From: Streptomyces exfoliatus
GTDB lineage: Bacteria > Actinomycetota > Actinomycetes > Streptomycetales > Streptomycetaceae
DNA length: 50,240 bases
Reading direction: 5' to 3'
Assembly: GCF_000725545.1 (NCBI RefSeq)
Contig: NZ_JNZP01000039.1
Coordinates: forward strand, 1-50,240
Positions 42,950 through 50,240 of the stretch are shown piece after piece. A program made the translations under genes and the position numbers. Numbering within the stretch: position 1 is the first letter of the stretch; the number at the start of each line of letters is the position of its first letter. The notes beneath the pieces were generated by a model, which was not told where the DNA came from, did not search any database, and was given only the letters and a program-made list of their open reading frames with translations.

Positions 42950-44488
42950 GTGACAAACAACGCTCCACTGATCACACGTGACGGAGTCATCGGATACGAC
43001 GCGGCTGAGATCATCACCGTCGATCAGGCGACCGGGGCCGAGTTCGCCCGCTACGCCGTGGCGGGCAAGGACGAGGCCACCACGGCCGTCACCGCCGCCC
43101 GCTCCGCCACCGGACCTTGGTGGGATCTCGGATTCGAGGGCCGCGCGCAACGGCTGCGCGCCTGGAGGCGCGAGATCGCCGTCAGCGGCGAGGAGGGAGC
43201 CGCCCTGATCCACGCGGAGAACGGCAAGCCCCTCGACGACGCGCGGGTGGAAGTACTCGGGGCCCTGGAGCATCTTCAGTACGTCATCGAAAACGCCGAG
43301 CGCGTGCTGGGACGCCGAGAAGTCCCGGCCAACCCCACCACGTCCAACCAGCGAGCCTGGGTGGAATACCAGCCGTACGGCGTCGTCGGCGTCATCGGCC
43401 CGTGGAACTTCCCCCTGCTCACCCCCGTGGCGATCGTCGCCGACGCGCTCGCGGCCGGGAACGCCGTCATCCTCAAGCCCAGCCAGATCACGCCCGGCGT
43501 CGCCGAGTGGCTCATCCAGACCTGGCAGCGCGCAGTCCCCGACCTGCCGGCCGTCCTGCAGAACCTCAACGGATACGGAGCCACCGGCCAGGCGCTCATC
43601 GCAGCCGGCCCGGACAAGCTGGCCTTCACCGGAAGCGTCGCCACCGGCAAGACGGTGGCCGCCCAGTGCGCGCAGACCCTCACCCCCGTCCTGCTGGAAC
43701 TCGGCGGAAAGGACGGCGCCATCGTGGCCGAGGACGCCGACCTGGACGAAGCCGCCAAGCACATCGTCTGGGGCGCGATGCAGAACACCGGGCACGGCTG
43801 CATCAGCCTCGAAGTGGCCTACGTCGTCGAGTCCGTACACGACGAGTTCGTCGAGAAGATCAGCGAGCTCGCCCGGCACGTCCGCGTCGGCAGCGACACG
43901 GACGCGGAGATCGGACCGGTCCCGCTGCCCGGCCAGATCCCGATCATCCGGGAACACATCGAAGACGCGCTGCAGCGCGGTGCGAGGGCCACTGTCGGCG
44001 GCCTCGACGCAGTGGGCGAGCGTTATGCCGCGCCCACCGTCCTCGTCGGCGTGACTCCCGACGCCCTCGCCGCGACGGAGGAGACGTTCGGGCCGACGCT
44101 GGCCGTCGTCAAGGTCACCGACACCGACGAGGCCGTCGCGCACATCAGCGCGGGCCGCTACGGCCTGGGCAGCGCCGTCTTCAGCCGCGACCGCGGCGAG
44201 GACATCGCCCGTCGCCTGCGCGTGGGCATGACCAGCATCAACGACGCCCTGGTGTTCTCCATGAACCCCGCGCTGCCCTTCGGCGGCCGGGGAGACAGCG
44301 GATACGGGCGCAAGCAGGGCGAGGAAGGACTGCGGGAATTCGCCTGGCCGCACTCGTTCACCGCCAAGACCGGCGCCGCCCACTTCTCGGCCTCGACCTT
44401 TGGCAGGCCCGCGGGCGCCATGGCGGCAGCCCTCGCCACCGTCCGCGACAGGATCCTTGCCGAGCAGGACACCGACACCACCCACTGA
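42950..44488 (+). CDS. NAD(P)-dependent aldehyde dehydrogenase
   Basis: A 512-residue aldehyde dehydrogenase superfamily enzyme. Catalytic residues are Asn153 (GPWNFP), Glu250 (LELGGKDG) and Cys284 (NTGHGCIS); the nucleotide-binding turn is FTGSVATGK, and PFGGRGDSGYGRK is present near the C-terminus. GTG 42950 follows AGGAG. It is the first gene after the MarR operator, with a 247-bp leader that holds no other gene. Oxidation of an organic aldehyde to the acid, or of a semialdehyde, is likely. The substrate cannot be read from sequence; the MarR control suggests a toxic xenobiotic-type aldehyde. Confidence 0.92.
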   Translation: MTNNAPLITRDGVIGYDAAEIITVDQATGAEFARYAVAGKDEATTAVTAARSATGPWWDLGFEGRAQRLRAWRREIAVSGEEGAALIHAENGKPLDDARVEVLGALEHLQYVIENAERVLGRREVPANPTTSNQRAWVEYQPYGVVGVIGPWNFPLLTPVAIVADALAAGNAVILKPSQITPGVAEWLIQTWQRAVPDLPAVLQNLNGYGATGQALIAAGPDKLAFTGSVATGKTVAAQCAQTLTPVLLELGGKDGAIVAEDADLDEAAKHIVWGAMQNTGHGCISLEVAYVVESVHDEFVEKISELARHVRVGSDTDAEIGPVPLPGQIPIIREHIEDALQRGARATVGGLDAVGERYAAPTVLVGVTPDALAATEETFGPTLAVVKVTDTDEAVAHISAGRYGLGSAVFSRDRGEDIARRLRVGMTSINDALVFSMNPALPFGGRGDSGYGRKQGEEGLREFAWPHSFTAKTGAAHFSASTFGRPAGAMAAALATVRDRILAEQDTDTTH

Positions 44489-44593
44489 GCACCCCGGCGG
44501 GGCTCGGCCGCACCCCTGGCCGGGCCCCGGGCCCCTTCGCTCCATGCCTGTCTCATCAGGTGACTCCCGTACGTGAATGAGGACCCCCTTCTC

Positions 44594-45655
44594 ATGCCCA
44601 CCCCCAACACCAACGCCTCCACCACCGTCGAACCGCGCCTGACGCACCGTCCGCTGGCGCCCGCCACCGCCGCCCCGCAGCACGGTGTCTCGGGAGCACG
44701 AGCGGTCCTGCTCCCGGTCGTCATCGTGCTGGCCATCGGCTCCATCTTCGTCAGCGTCTTCCTGTCCGCCTTCCACGCACCCGCGCCGCACGACCTTCCG
44801 GTGGCCGTCGTCGGCAGCACCGCACAGGCGGACCGGATCACCGACGGCCTGGAGCGTGGACTGCCGGGCGGCTTCGAGGTGAAGCACTACGCCGACGAGG
44901 ACTCCGCCCGTCAGGCGGTGCAGGACCGCACGGTCTACGCCGCCTACCTGATCGGCGACGGAACATCCGCCGAGCTGCTGTACGCCGGGGCCAACGGCCC
45001 CTCCGTGACCTCCACCGTCGCCGGGGCTTTCTCCGGCATCGCGCAGGCGAACGGCGACCGCCTCGACCAGCACGACGTCACCCCCGCCTCGGCCGGCGAC
45101 ACCCGCGGCATGTCGGTCTTCTACGCCGGCTTCGGCATCGTCCTGGCCGGCTACCTGTTCGGCATGATGACCTACCAGATGGCTCCCCGCCTGCCCTATC
45201 GGTGGAGGATGGCCAGCCTGGCCGCGTTCAGCGTCCTCGGCGGCATCGCCGTGGCGCTGATCACCGGTAGCCTAGGCTTCGCCGCGCTGCCCGGCCCCTT
45301 CCTGGGAATCGCGGGCATCACCGCGCTGATGGCCGCGGCCATCAGCAGCGCGACGATGGTGTTCCTGCGCCTGTTCGGCCGCGCCGGCGTGCCGCTGGCC
45401 TCCGTGGTGCTGCTCATCTTCGGCAACGCCACCAGCGGCGGCACGCTGCCCACCGCCTACCTTCCGGACTGGCTGCACCCGCTGTCCCAGATCCTCCCGG
45501 TGGGCGTCGGCGTCCGCGCCCTCCAGGGCCTATCCCACTTCGTCAACGACGGCCTGGTCATGGGTATCACCGTCCTTGCCGCATGGACCCTCGCCGCCGC
45601 GGCGGCGCTCTACTGGCGCGATACCCGCGCCCCCAGGGCTCAGCCCGCCGCGTGA
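44594..45655 (+). CDS. ABC-2/YhgE-like membrane protein
   Basis: A 353-residue protein with one N-terminal helix (AVLLPVVIVLAIGSIFVSVF), an extracytoplasmic domain of about 120 residues (LPVAVVGSTAQADRITDGLE onward), then five to six C-terminal helices (FYAGFGIVLAGYLFGMMTYQ, GGIAVALITGSLGFAALPG, plus others). This topology fits YhgE/Pip or DUF3533-type ABC-2 permeases. ATG 44594 is preferred over GTG 44573 because GAGG lies about 10 nt before it. It lies 105 bp after the aldehyde dehydrogenase and is probably in its MarR-regulated transcript, as an export or tolerance function. Confidence 0.82.
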   Translation: MPTPNTNASTTVEPRLTHRPLAPATAAPQHGVSGARAVLLPVVIVLAIGSIFVSVFLSAFHAPAPHDLPVAVVGSTAQADRITDGLERGLPGGFEVKHYADEDSARQAVQDRTVYAAYLIGDGTSAELLYAGANGPSVTSTVAGAFSGIAQANGDRLDQHDVTPASAGDTRGMSVFYAGFGIVLAGYLFGMMTYQMAPRLPYRWRMASLAAFSVLGGIAVALITGSLGFAALPGPFLGIAGITALMAAAISSATMVFLRLFGRAGVPLASVVLLIFGNATSGGTLPTAYLPDWLHPLSQILPVGVGVRALQGLSHFVNDGLVMGITVLAAWTLAAAAALYWRDTRAPRAQPAA

Positions 45656-45740
45656 CACTGGAAACCGGCCAGTGCTCGTCGGCGCCAGCGGCCATCTTCG
45701 GCGATCGACCACCTCGCTGTCGGCGACGTCCAGGCAGCCG

Positions 45741-45835
45741 GCCAGACTTCCGTGGCAACGGTCAAGATTCGGTGGCACGCGCTCAGGGTTCACTGTCAAA
45801 AGACACACGTGTCCTGTCTCATCGAAGTTTGAGTG
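45741..45835. repeat. Repeat-unit cluster, three minus and one plus
   Basis: Degenerate units of the form TG(T/C)CA-(C/T)(C/G)GAA-(C/T)TTGA(C/G)CG. Minus-strand units lie at 45741-45756, 45759-45776 and 45778-45797; a plus-strand unit lies at 45815-45835. The 20-bp periodicity and back-to-back orientation around ACACACGTGTCC are like the multi-unit termini of IS21-group elements. Confidence 0.6.
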
Positions 45836-45881
45836 ATCCAAGTCAGGCGGCCTCCGAGCTGTCGAGCGAGAGTCGCGACGA

Positions 45882-46190
45882 ATGGAACTGACCTGGTGGG
45901 ATTCCGGCATGACGGATTGGTCGCAACTCAGCCATGCTTACGGCTCTGCGGAAGACATACCGGTGTTGCTGGACCAGTCACATCGGAGCCGATCCCCGAG
46001 CGTTGGAACGATCTATGGTCAGCGCTCTGCCATCAAGGCATTGTCTACTCGGCCAGCTTCGCGGCCCTGCCATGGCTAGCCGACGTAGCCGGCAGTGATG
46101 ACCGAGAACAGGCGGTCAGCGCCCTGAACCTGGCGGGCGCGATCTTGGTGGGCTCCGACCAACCGCACAGGGCCGGCGACGTCCGCGCGC
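45882..46190 (+). pseudogene. Frameshifted hypothetical protein
   Basis: It begins MELTWWDSGMTDWSQLSHAY then GSAEDIPVLLDQ. The continuation IPERWNDLWSALCHQGIVYS, then ASFAALPWLADVA lies in a different frame, so a shift occurs near 45975. The joined sequence matches a widespread Streptomyces hypothetical family (W--LW--LCHQG-VYSA--AALP-L). The C-terminus is lost. Not functional unless the shift is an error. Confidence 0.65.
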
Positions 46191-46305
46191 AGCACGTCGT
46201 CGTGCCCGGACTGCGAAACAGGCTTCTCAGCAGCGGATCAGGTCAGTGCCGACCGGCCAGCTCCACCACCGCCTTCAGGCTCGCAGTCTTCCAGCATCGT
46301 GACCG

Positions 46306-46333
46306 GACCCCGGGCCTCTTGAGGCCCGGGGTC
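46306..46333. terminator. Strong hairpin next to repeat unit
   Basis: GACCCCGGGCCTC-TT-GAGGCCCGGGGTC is a 13-bp perfect stem with a very tight loop, 12 bp before the plus-strand repeat unit at 46345. Confidence 0.65.
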
Positions 46334-46344
46334 TCGCTGTCCTG

Positions 46345-46363
46345 TGCCATCGAACTTTGAGCG
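46345..46363 (+). repeat. Repeat unit at left of ankyrin gene
   Basis: TGCCATCGAACTTTGAGCG. It matches the reverse complement of 47464-47482 in all but one base, forming an inverted pair around the ankyrin gene. Confidence 0.7.
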
Positions 46364-46400
46364 ATGGGTGTGGCAGCACGGCGACGATGCTCTGTTCGCG

Positions 46401-47357
46401 TCAGTGACTCCAGTAGTCGCGGCGGGGCAGTTCGACCCACACATCGGGAGGTCCGATCACGGCACGCCTGTCGGTCAGCCGCAGTCCTGCAAAGGCGCAG
46501 GAGTAGGCCACGGCGCTGTACTGGTAGAGGTACGAAGCCAACACCTCCTCGGAGGTGTCGTTCTCGTGCGGTCCCCCGCCCGGGTGCAGGTCCCAGCCCT
46601 CGACAGTTCCATGACGGGCGATGCTGCCTTGGTTGCCGCTCTTGGGATTGGCGTACAGGCCGTAGCAGACCGTGTCGGCAGACAACCGGGTCAGCACGCC
46701 CGGCATCTGCGGTGCGTATCCCCAGGGCTGTGTCACGACGCAGCCGCGCGGCACGGACGTCACGCCGATGATCTGCAAGCTCTCGTCCATGCCGTACTCG
46801 TAGGGATCTTCCAGTAGTTCATCGATGACATCGTCCACCACCGGCGCTGCCTCCAGACGGCGCACCGCCTCGGCCGCGTCGATGCCGGCCACACAGGCCA
46901 GCCCCGTACCGTCGTAGTGGAATGTGCCCAGTGCTGTGGTGAGCCGATTGGCCTCTTCCGCTGCCGCACGCTCCGTGTCGGTCAGGCCTGCCCATTCCGG
47001 TACCGAGAACAGGCCAGGCGTCGGTCCAGCCAAACTCAGCCGCCCAGGTGACCAGCCGCCGATCGACAGCCGCCAAGGATCGGCCCCGGCAGCGGCGAGG
47101 GCTCGTGCGTTTTCCGGCTTCCTGGACACGACGGCCTCCCAGAGTGCCGTCACCCCGTTCTCCAGCGCGTCCACATACGGAACTCGACCAGCCAACTCCG
47201 CGACGACCTCCGAAGACCCGAACACTGCTGCGCGATGCAGCGGTCGGCCCCCGCTCCACTTCTCTGGATCGGCGCCTTCGTCGAGACGCCGGCGAATGTC
47301 GTCGACATCCGTCCAGTCCCAGCCCATGCCAGCCCAGCCGTCACTCTCCGCTGCCAC
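46401..47357 (-). CDS. Ankyrin-repeat protein bracketed by inverted repeat units
   Basis: A 318-residue protein. GTG 47357 is favoured by GGAGGGGG four bases upstream. Residues 15-90 hold about three ankyrin repeats (VDDIRRRLDEGADPEKW, GRPLHRAAVFGSSEVVAELA, NGVTALWEAVVSRKPENARA). The remaining 210 residues form an unrecognised alpha-beta domain with GVTSVPRGCVVTQPWGYAPQ, a segment typical of Streptomyces ankyrin hypotheticals. No transposase motif is present. It lies entirely between repeat units at 46345-46363 and 47464-47503, which face each other, so it looks like the cargo of a transposase-less cassette. Confidence 0.82.
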   Translation of the reverse strand: MAAESDGWAGMGWDWTDVDDIRRRLDEGADPEKWSGGRPLHRAAVFGSSEVVAELAGRVPYVDALENGVTALWEAVVSRKPENARALAAAGADPWRLSIGGWSPGRLSLAGPTPGLFSVPEWAGLTDTERAAAEEANRLTTALGTFHYDGTGLACVAGIDAAEAVRRLEAAPVVDDVIDELLEDPYEYGMDESLQIIGVTSVPRGCVVTQPWGYAPQMPGVLTRLSADTVCYGLYANPKSGNQGSIARHGTVEGWDLHPGGGPHENDTSEEVLASYLYQYSAVAYSCAFAGLRLTDRRAVIGPPDVWVELPRRDYWSH

Positions 47358-47463
47358 CGTTCCCCCTCCAACACGTCGCATGCTTCGCGCTACACGCTCG
47401 CACACGGGTCCGACACCGGGACCGACCAGCGCGATCAAGACTTCGATGACACGAACACGCATC

Positions 47464-47503
47464 CGCTCAAGGTTCGATGGCACACGGTCAAAGTTCCGTG
47501 ACA
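47464..47503 (-). repeat. Two repeat units at right of ankyrin gene
   Basis: On the minus strand, TGTCACGGAACTTTGACCG (47485-47503) then TGCCATCGAACCTTGAGCG (47464-47482), 21-bp period. They face the plus-strand unit at 46345. Confidence 0.7.
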
Positions 47504-47695
47504 CCGGACACGCGCTGTCGGGGCTGGGGGTTCGGCCCTGGTACCCGCGAGGACGCGCCATGCGCTCACCCGTACCCCACTCACCTGGTATTCCAGCAGG
47601 TCAGGCCGCAACACGCGCCGTGTCGCGCCCGTCGCCGCCGGCACCAAGGCCGTCGTGCTGTGCTTCGTTCAGGCCGCTCAGGCTCCGGTACAGCG

Positions 47696-48307
47696 TCAGG
47701 CGCTGCCCGTGGCCGCGCGGAACTCCTGAGTCATCAACGCCACCGAGCCGCGCTGTGCAGGGGCTGGGCCCAGCTCGCCCCACACCTTGTGCAGGCGGGC
47801 TCGCATCCGGTCGTGCATGGCGTCGCTGATGACGGCCCGGTGCTCCTTGGGCACCTCACGCACATCCCGGACGCCGATTACGGTGCCGTGGCGGGTGCCG
47901 ATCATCCCGATCTTGGTGACCTTCCAGCCGAGCTGCGGGTCCAGGCGGTGCTTCCCGGCCGCCTTCGCCGCCGCGGCGGCCGCGTCGAGGCCGGGCTCCG
48001 GCGCGGTGAGCACTTCGTCCTCTTCGCGTTCGGGCGGGGCGGTTTCGTAGGCGGTGCGGTAGTCGGGTGCCGGGCCGGACGCTGTCTCGTAGAGCCGCCA
48101 AGTCCTCCTGCACCACCGGCACCGAAGGGCCTGGCCTGGGCTCCCTCGACGGCGACCAGGTAGGTCTTCCGGCCCGGCCCCAGGCCGCACAGCCGTAGCG
48201 GACCGTCTGCTCGCGCTCGGCCGCCACACCTCGTGCCAAGGCACGCTGCGCACCGGAGCGGCACCGTTGCCGCCCGGCCCGTTGTCGATCAGTGTCCGTG
48301 AGCTCAT
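47696..48307 (-). CDS. Hypothetical protein readable only across several frames
   Basis: From ATG 48307 the sequence reads MSSRTLIDNGPGGNG and VPWHEVWR in frame A; AEREQTVRYGCAAWGR continues in frame B (48224-48174), GRKTYLVAVEGAQARP in frame C (48174-48127), SVPVVQEDLAALR in frame B again (48125-48087), then LYETASGPAPDYRTAYETAP to the end in frame A. The joined product (roughly 200 residues) is coherent, with a conserved-looking C-terminal domain (QLGWKVTKIGMIGTRHGTVI). Four shifts in about 135 bases suggest sequencing errors in GC-runs or rapid decay. Function unknown. Confidence 0.55.
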   Translation of the reverse strand: MSSRTLIDNGPGGNGAAPVRSVPWHEVWRPSASRRSATAVRPGAGPEDLPGRRRGSPGQALRCRWCRRTWRLYETASGPAPDYRTAYETAPPEREEDEVLTAPEPGLDAAAAAAKAAGKHRLDPQLGWKVTKIGMIGTRHGTVIGVRDVREVPKEHRAVISDAMHDRMRARLHKVWGELGPAPAQRGSVALMTQEFRAATGSA

Positions 48308-48378
48308 TTCGCTTGACATATGGTGCGCTCCGGACAAGCGTGGGTAGCAGGTATCGCGCCCGTGGAATCGAGCACATC

Positions 48379-48621
48379 ATGACCGGAACCGCGAAGACCA
48401 AGAGGATCGGTGCTGCGCTCGCCGCCGCGGCGGCGGCTTTCGCACTGAGTCTCGGCGGAGCCTCGATCGCGGAGGCCAAGATCCAGCCGGTGGACATCTC
48501 CTGCACCAACAACGGCGGCCACGAGCCAGGCGGCCAGCAGCCGTCCTGCAAGGGCAGTTCACTGACTCAGGAGTCCGAGAACCAGAACCCCGCAGGCCAC
48601 GCTCCTCGCGGCCACAACTGA
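48379..48621 (+). CDS. Small secreted protein
   Basis: An 80-residue protein with a clear signal peptide (TKRIGAALAAAAAAFALSLG, cleavage near SIAEA-K) and a 45-residue mature part containing two cysteines (ISCTNNGGHEPG and PSCKGSSL) that can form one disulphide, rich in Gly, Asn, Gln and His. TTGACA at 48313-48318 could be part of its promoter. It diverges from the gene at 47696-48307. Function unknown; small Cys-pair secreted peptides are common in Streptomyces. Confidence 0.78.
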   Translation: MTGTAKTKRIGAALAAAAAAFALSLGGASIAEAKIQPVDISCTNNGGHEPGGQQPSCKGSSLTQESENQNPAGHAPRGHN

Positions 48622-48973
48622 CACCCCCGCCCCTACCACCCTCTAGCGGCCCCTTCGATCGCGCCGTCGAGCGCGGTGGAGGGGCTGAACCAGGTGACGG
48701 ACGCCGGAACGGTGACGCCGGGTCCATCAAGATCTCTCGGCGGAACTGGCCTTGTCACCCGCCGGGTGAGCCGGGGCTCCAGGTGCCCGGCGCGGGGGCG
48801 GGGCGGGTTCACCGTCCAGTCGCCGCCGACGGCGCGCTCGACGGTCGTCATCGCCCGCGGGCCACAGGCGGCCGGGTCGGGCAGATCGGTGCGGCCGGGC
48901 CCCAGGGGGGCGTGGTGCTCCGCACCCGCCCGCGCCGGCCTGGCGGCCGTCCAGACCGGCGGACGGGGCGACG
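48622..48973. other. Stretch without a supported gene
   Basis: About 350 bases. A minus-strand frame (AMTTVERAVGGDWTVNPPRP, then RAGHLEPRLTRR) has acceptable composition but no start with a ribosome site and no recognised domain. No palindrome noted. Confidence 0.35.
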
Positions 48974-49579
48974 TCACGCAGGGACGCCGAGCGGCGGGTG
49001 CTCGAGCACGCGGGGCTTGTACTCGACCAGCTGGATGCGGCCATCGAAGGTGCGGTGATCGATCATCTCGAGAGCAACGTCCGGATAGCCGTCGTAGATG
49101 CGTTCTTCGCCCGTGGCCCCGGTGATCACCGGGAACATCACAACCCGGAAGCGGTCGACGAGTCCGGCTCGTAGCAGGGACCGGCACAGGCTGAGGCTGC
49201 CGATCGTGCTGAGGAGGCCCGAGCCACTCGACTTCATGACGCGGACCGCCTCGACCGCGTCGTCGCGGACGAGCGTGGAGTTGGCCCACGTCAGTGGCTC
49301 CTCGAGCGAGGAGGAGAACACCACCTTGGACGCCTGCGTGAGCTCGTCGACGGACGCCTCTTCCTCGGGCCTGAACTCGTCCTGGCCAGTCGGGACCTCG
49401 CCTGCGGCGAAGCCCGACATGAGGCGGTAGGTATTCGCCCCCATCACGTAGGTGGCCTCGGGCTGCCCGCCGAGCCACGCGAGGTACTCCGGGCCCTCAA
49501 GGCCCCAGAACCCAGGCCACCCCTCTCCCGATGCGTAGCCGTCGAGGGAGGTGATGAAGTCAACAAGAAGCTCCGACAT
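48974..49579 (-). CDS. Dihydrofolate-reductase-like (RibD C-terminal domain) protein
   Basis: A 201-residue single-domain protein of the RibD-C/DHFR-like family: MSELLVDFITSLDGYASGEG, then YVMGANTYRLMSGF, KVVFSSSLEEPLTW and GSGLLSTIGSLSLCRSLLRA, with LVDRFRVVMFPVITGATGE near the C-terminus. These enzymes bind NADPH and reduce small substrates; most stand-alone members have no assigned substrate. ATG 49579 follows AAGGGAAGGA. It stands alone on the minus strand. Confidence 0.88.
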   Translation of the reverse strand: MSELLVDFITSLDGYASGEGWPGFWGLEGPEYLAWLGGQPEATYVMGANTYRLMSGFAAGEVPTGQDEFRPEEEASVDELTQASKVVFSSSLEEPLTWANSTLVRDDAVEAVRVMKSSGSGLLSTIGSLSLCRSLLRAGLVDRFRVVMFPVITGATGEERIYDGYPDVALEMIDHRTFDGRIQLVEYKPRVLEHPPLGVPA

Positions 49580-49738
49580 GACAGTGTCCTTCCCTTGGGT
49601 GTCACGAGCTTGGACTGGCCGGGAGCCACAAACTCATCGACCGCACCGTGGAGCAACGAGAAACCCATGACGCTGCAGCCGAACAGCTCGGCGGCGCGCC
49701 ACCCGCGGACGGCCCTTGCCAACCGCCACGCTCAGCCG

Positions 49739-49840
49739 GGCCAAGTACAACGCTCAGAAACCAACGGAAACGCTCAGTCACAGCGCTGCCCTGATGTGAC
49801 TGAGCGTTGTAGTTGGCCCCTGTGGCCAACTACAGCGCTC
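49739..49840. repeat. Competing inverted-repeat cluster
   Basis: Three overlapping dyads: TACAACGCTCA (49746-49756) with TGAGCGTTGTA (49801-49811), extendable to 49739 and 49818 with one mismatch; AACGCTCAGTCACA (49769-49782) with TGTGACTGAGCGTT (49795-49808); and a 17-bp stem 49802-49818 / 49824-49840 with a CCTGT loop and one G-T pair. The segment around 49801-49818 can pair with either neighbour but not both at once. Confidence 0.7.
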
Positions 49841-49882
49841 ATCGTCTCGGTGGCGCAGCTCCGTGCACACCGATGCCCAGCC

Positions 49883-50020
49883 TCAGGCGTTTGTCGACGG
49901 TTGGTGTGCGATGAGCTCAGCCTTCTGCAGCCACTCGATGTACCAGTGAGTGAACGTGGCCGGCCGGCCAGCCTGGTCGAGGAGCGGGACGAGGTCCGTC
50001 CTCGACCACGCCTCCCCCGC
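49883..50020 (-). pseudogene. C-terminal fragment, possibly SUKH-like
   Basis: The minus strand ends DLVPLLDQAGRPATFTHWYI, then EWLQKAELIAHQPSTNA and a stop. F-x-(D/H)WY--WL--A is the usual C-terminal helix of SMI1/KNR4-type proteins in Streptomyces. The upstream part is Arg/Gly-rich and not SUKH-like, so only the tail remains. Tentative. Confidence 0.35.
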
Positions 50021-50225
50021 GCCCACGCCCGCCCAGCCGGCCACGCCGCCCCGGACCCTCGTCGACGGGACCACGGGCGCCCGCCTTCCACCCATCCGTG
50101 GAACAGGGCGCCTCCCAAACCCATCGACAAGCGACGTCGCTACTGGGTTCTGGCACGGATCTTGGGGAGCCGTCGCGGAGAGTCATCGTGGCGTTCGATA
50201 ATGAGCTCCACACCTACAGTTCTGC

Positions 50226-50240
50226 TTCACTGAACTTTGA
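50226..50240 (+). repeat. Partial repeat unit at window end
   Basis: TTCACTGAACTTTGA resembles the core of the units at 45815, 46345 and 47485, cut off by the window edge. It may mark another element beginning just beyond. Confidence 0.35.

Noticed and set aside
42206..45073. A 955-codon minus-strand frame extending the MarR gene upstream
   Set aside because: The extension is antisense to the aldehyde dehydrogenase and has no family resemblance. The MarR domain starts naturally at ATG 42661, with the operator just upstream.
45741..47503. CRISPR array
   Set aside because: The repeats are about 20 bp, degenerate, in both orientations and not separated by regular spacers; no cas gene is present.

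Overview
The window is high-G+C actinobacterial DNA, almost certainly a Streptomyces chromosome or a close relative. Evidence is the strong GC third-position bias, GTG/TTG starts with purine-rich Shine-Dalgarno sites, the gvpOAFGYZJLSK gene order, and many small Streptomyces-type hypothetical and membrane proteins. Intact operons alternate with debris: fragments of IS110, ISL3, IS5 and other transposases, and frameshifted or truncated genes. This fits an accessory chromosome-arm region. No rRNA, tRNA, CRISPR array or replication origin was seen.

Layout. 1-1.1 kb: debris (transposase, tectonin and cold-shock fragments). 1.2-6.6 kb: a reactive-sulfur detoxification locus made of a CsoR/CstR-type repressor, a TauE-like exporter, a membrane rhodanese, a CstB-like persulfide dioxygenase-rhodanese, a single-domain rhodanese and a divergent MFS transporter. 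Five copies of one operator, ATACC-N6-GGTAT, punctuate it. 6.6-13.3 kb: small hypothetical genes and mobile-element remnants. 13.3-21.6 kb: a fructan locus with a LacI regulator, a three-gene sugar ABC importer, a PfkB kinase and a secreted GH32 fructanase; paired LacI-type operators with identical 16-bp spacing precede both transcription units. 21.6-27.3 kb: remnants (ISL3, HATPase, DUF2326 ATPase, hexapeptide protein) around a few intact genes, including a possible PD-(D/E)XK nuclease-like protein and a DUF1206 membrane protein.

27.4-31.0 kb: a tight four-gene operon joining a staphylococcal-nuclease-like protein, a sugar-dehydrogenase small-subunit-like protein, a GMC flavoprotein with a Cys cluster, and a histidine phosphatase. 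This is the least familiar combination here. 31-32.9 kb: decayed SUKH (SMI1/KNR4) genes and a PRC-barrel gene. 33.0-39.0 kb: a complete gas-vesicle cluster on the minus strand, almost every junction overlapping or nearly so. 39.3-42.2 kb: small genes and fragments.

42.2-45.7 kb: a MarR regulator, a perfect palindromic operator, an aldehyde dehydrogenase and an ABC-2/YhgE-like membrane protein. 45.7-50.2 kb: an array of about 20-bp repeats in both orientations, resembling multi-unit transposon ends, that brackets an ankyrin-repeat gene; then a gene reading in several frames, a small secreted protein, a RibD-type reductase, and a cluster of competing inverted repeats.

Many lesions are single-base shifts in GC-rich runs, so some apparent pseudogenes may be sequencing errors.
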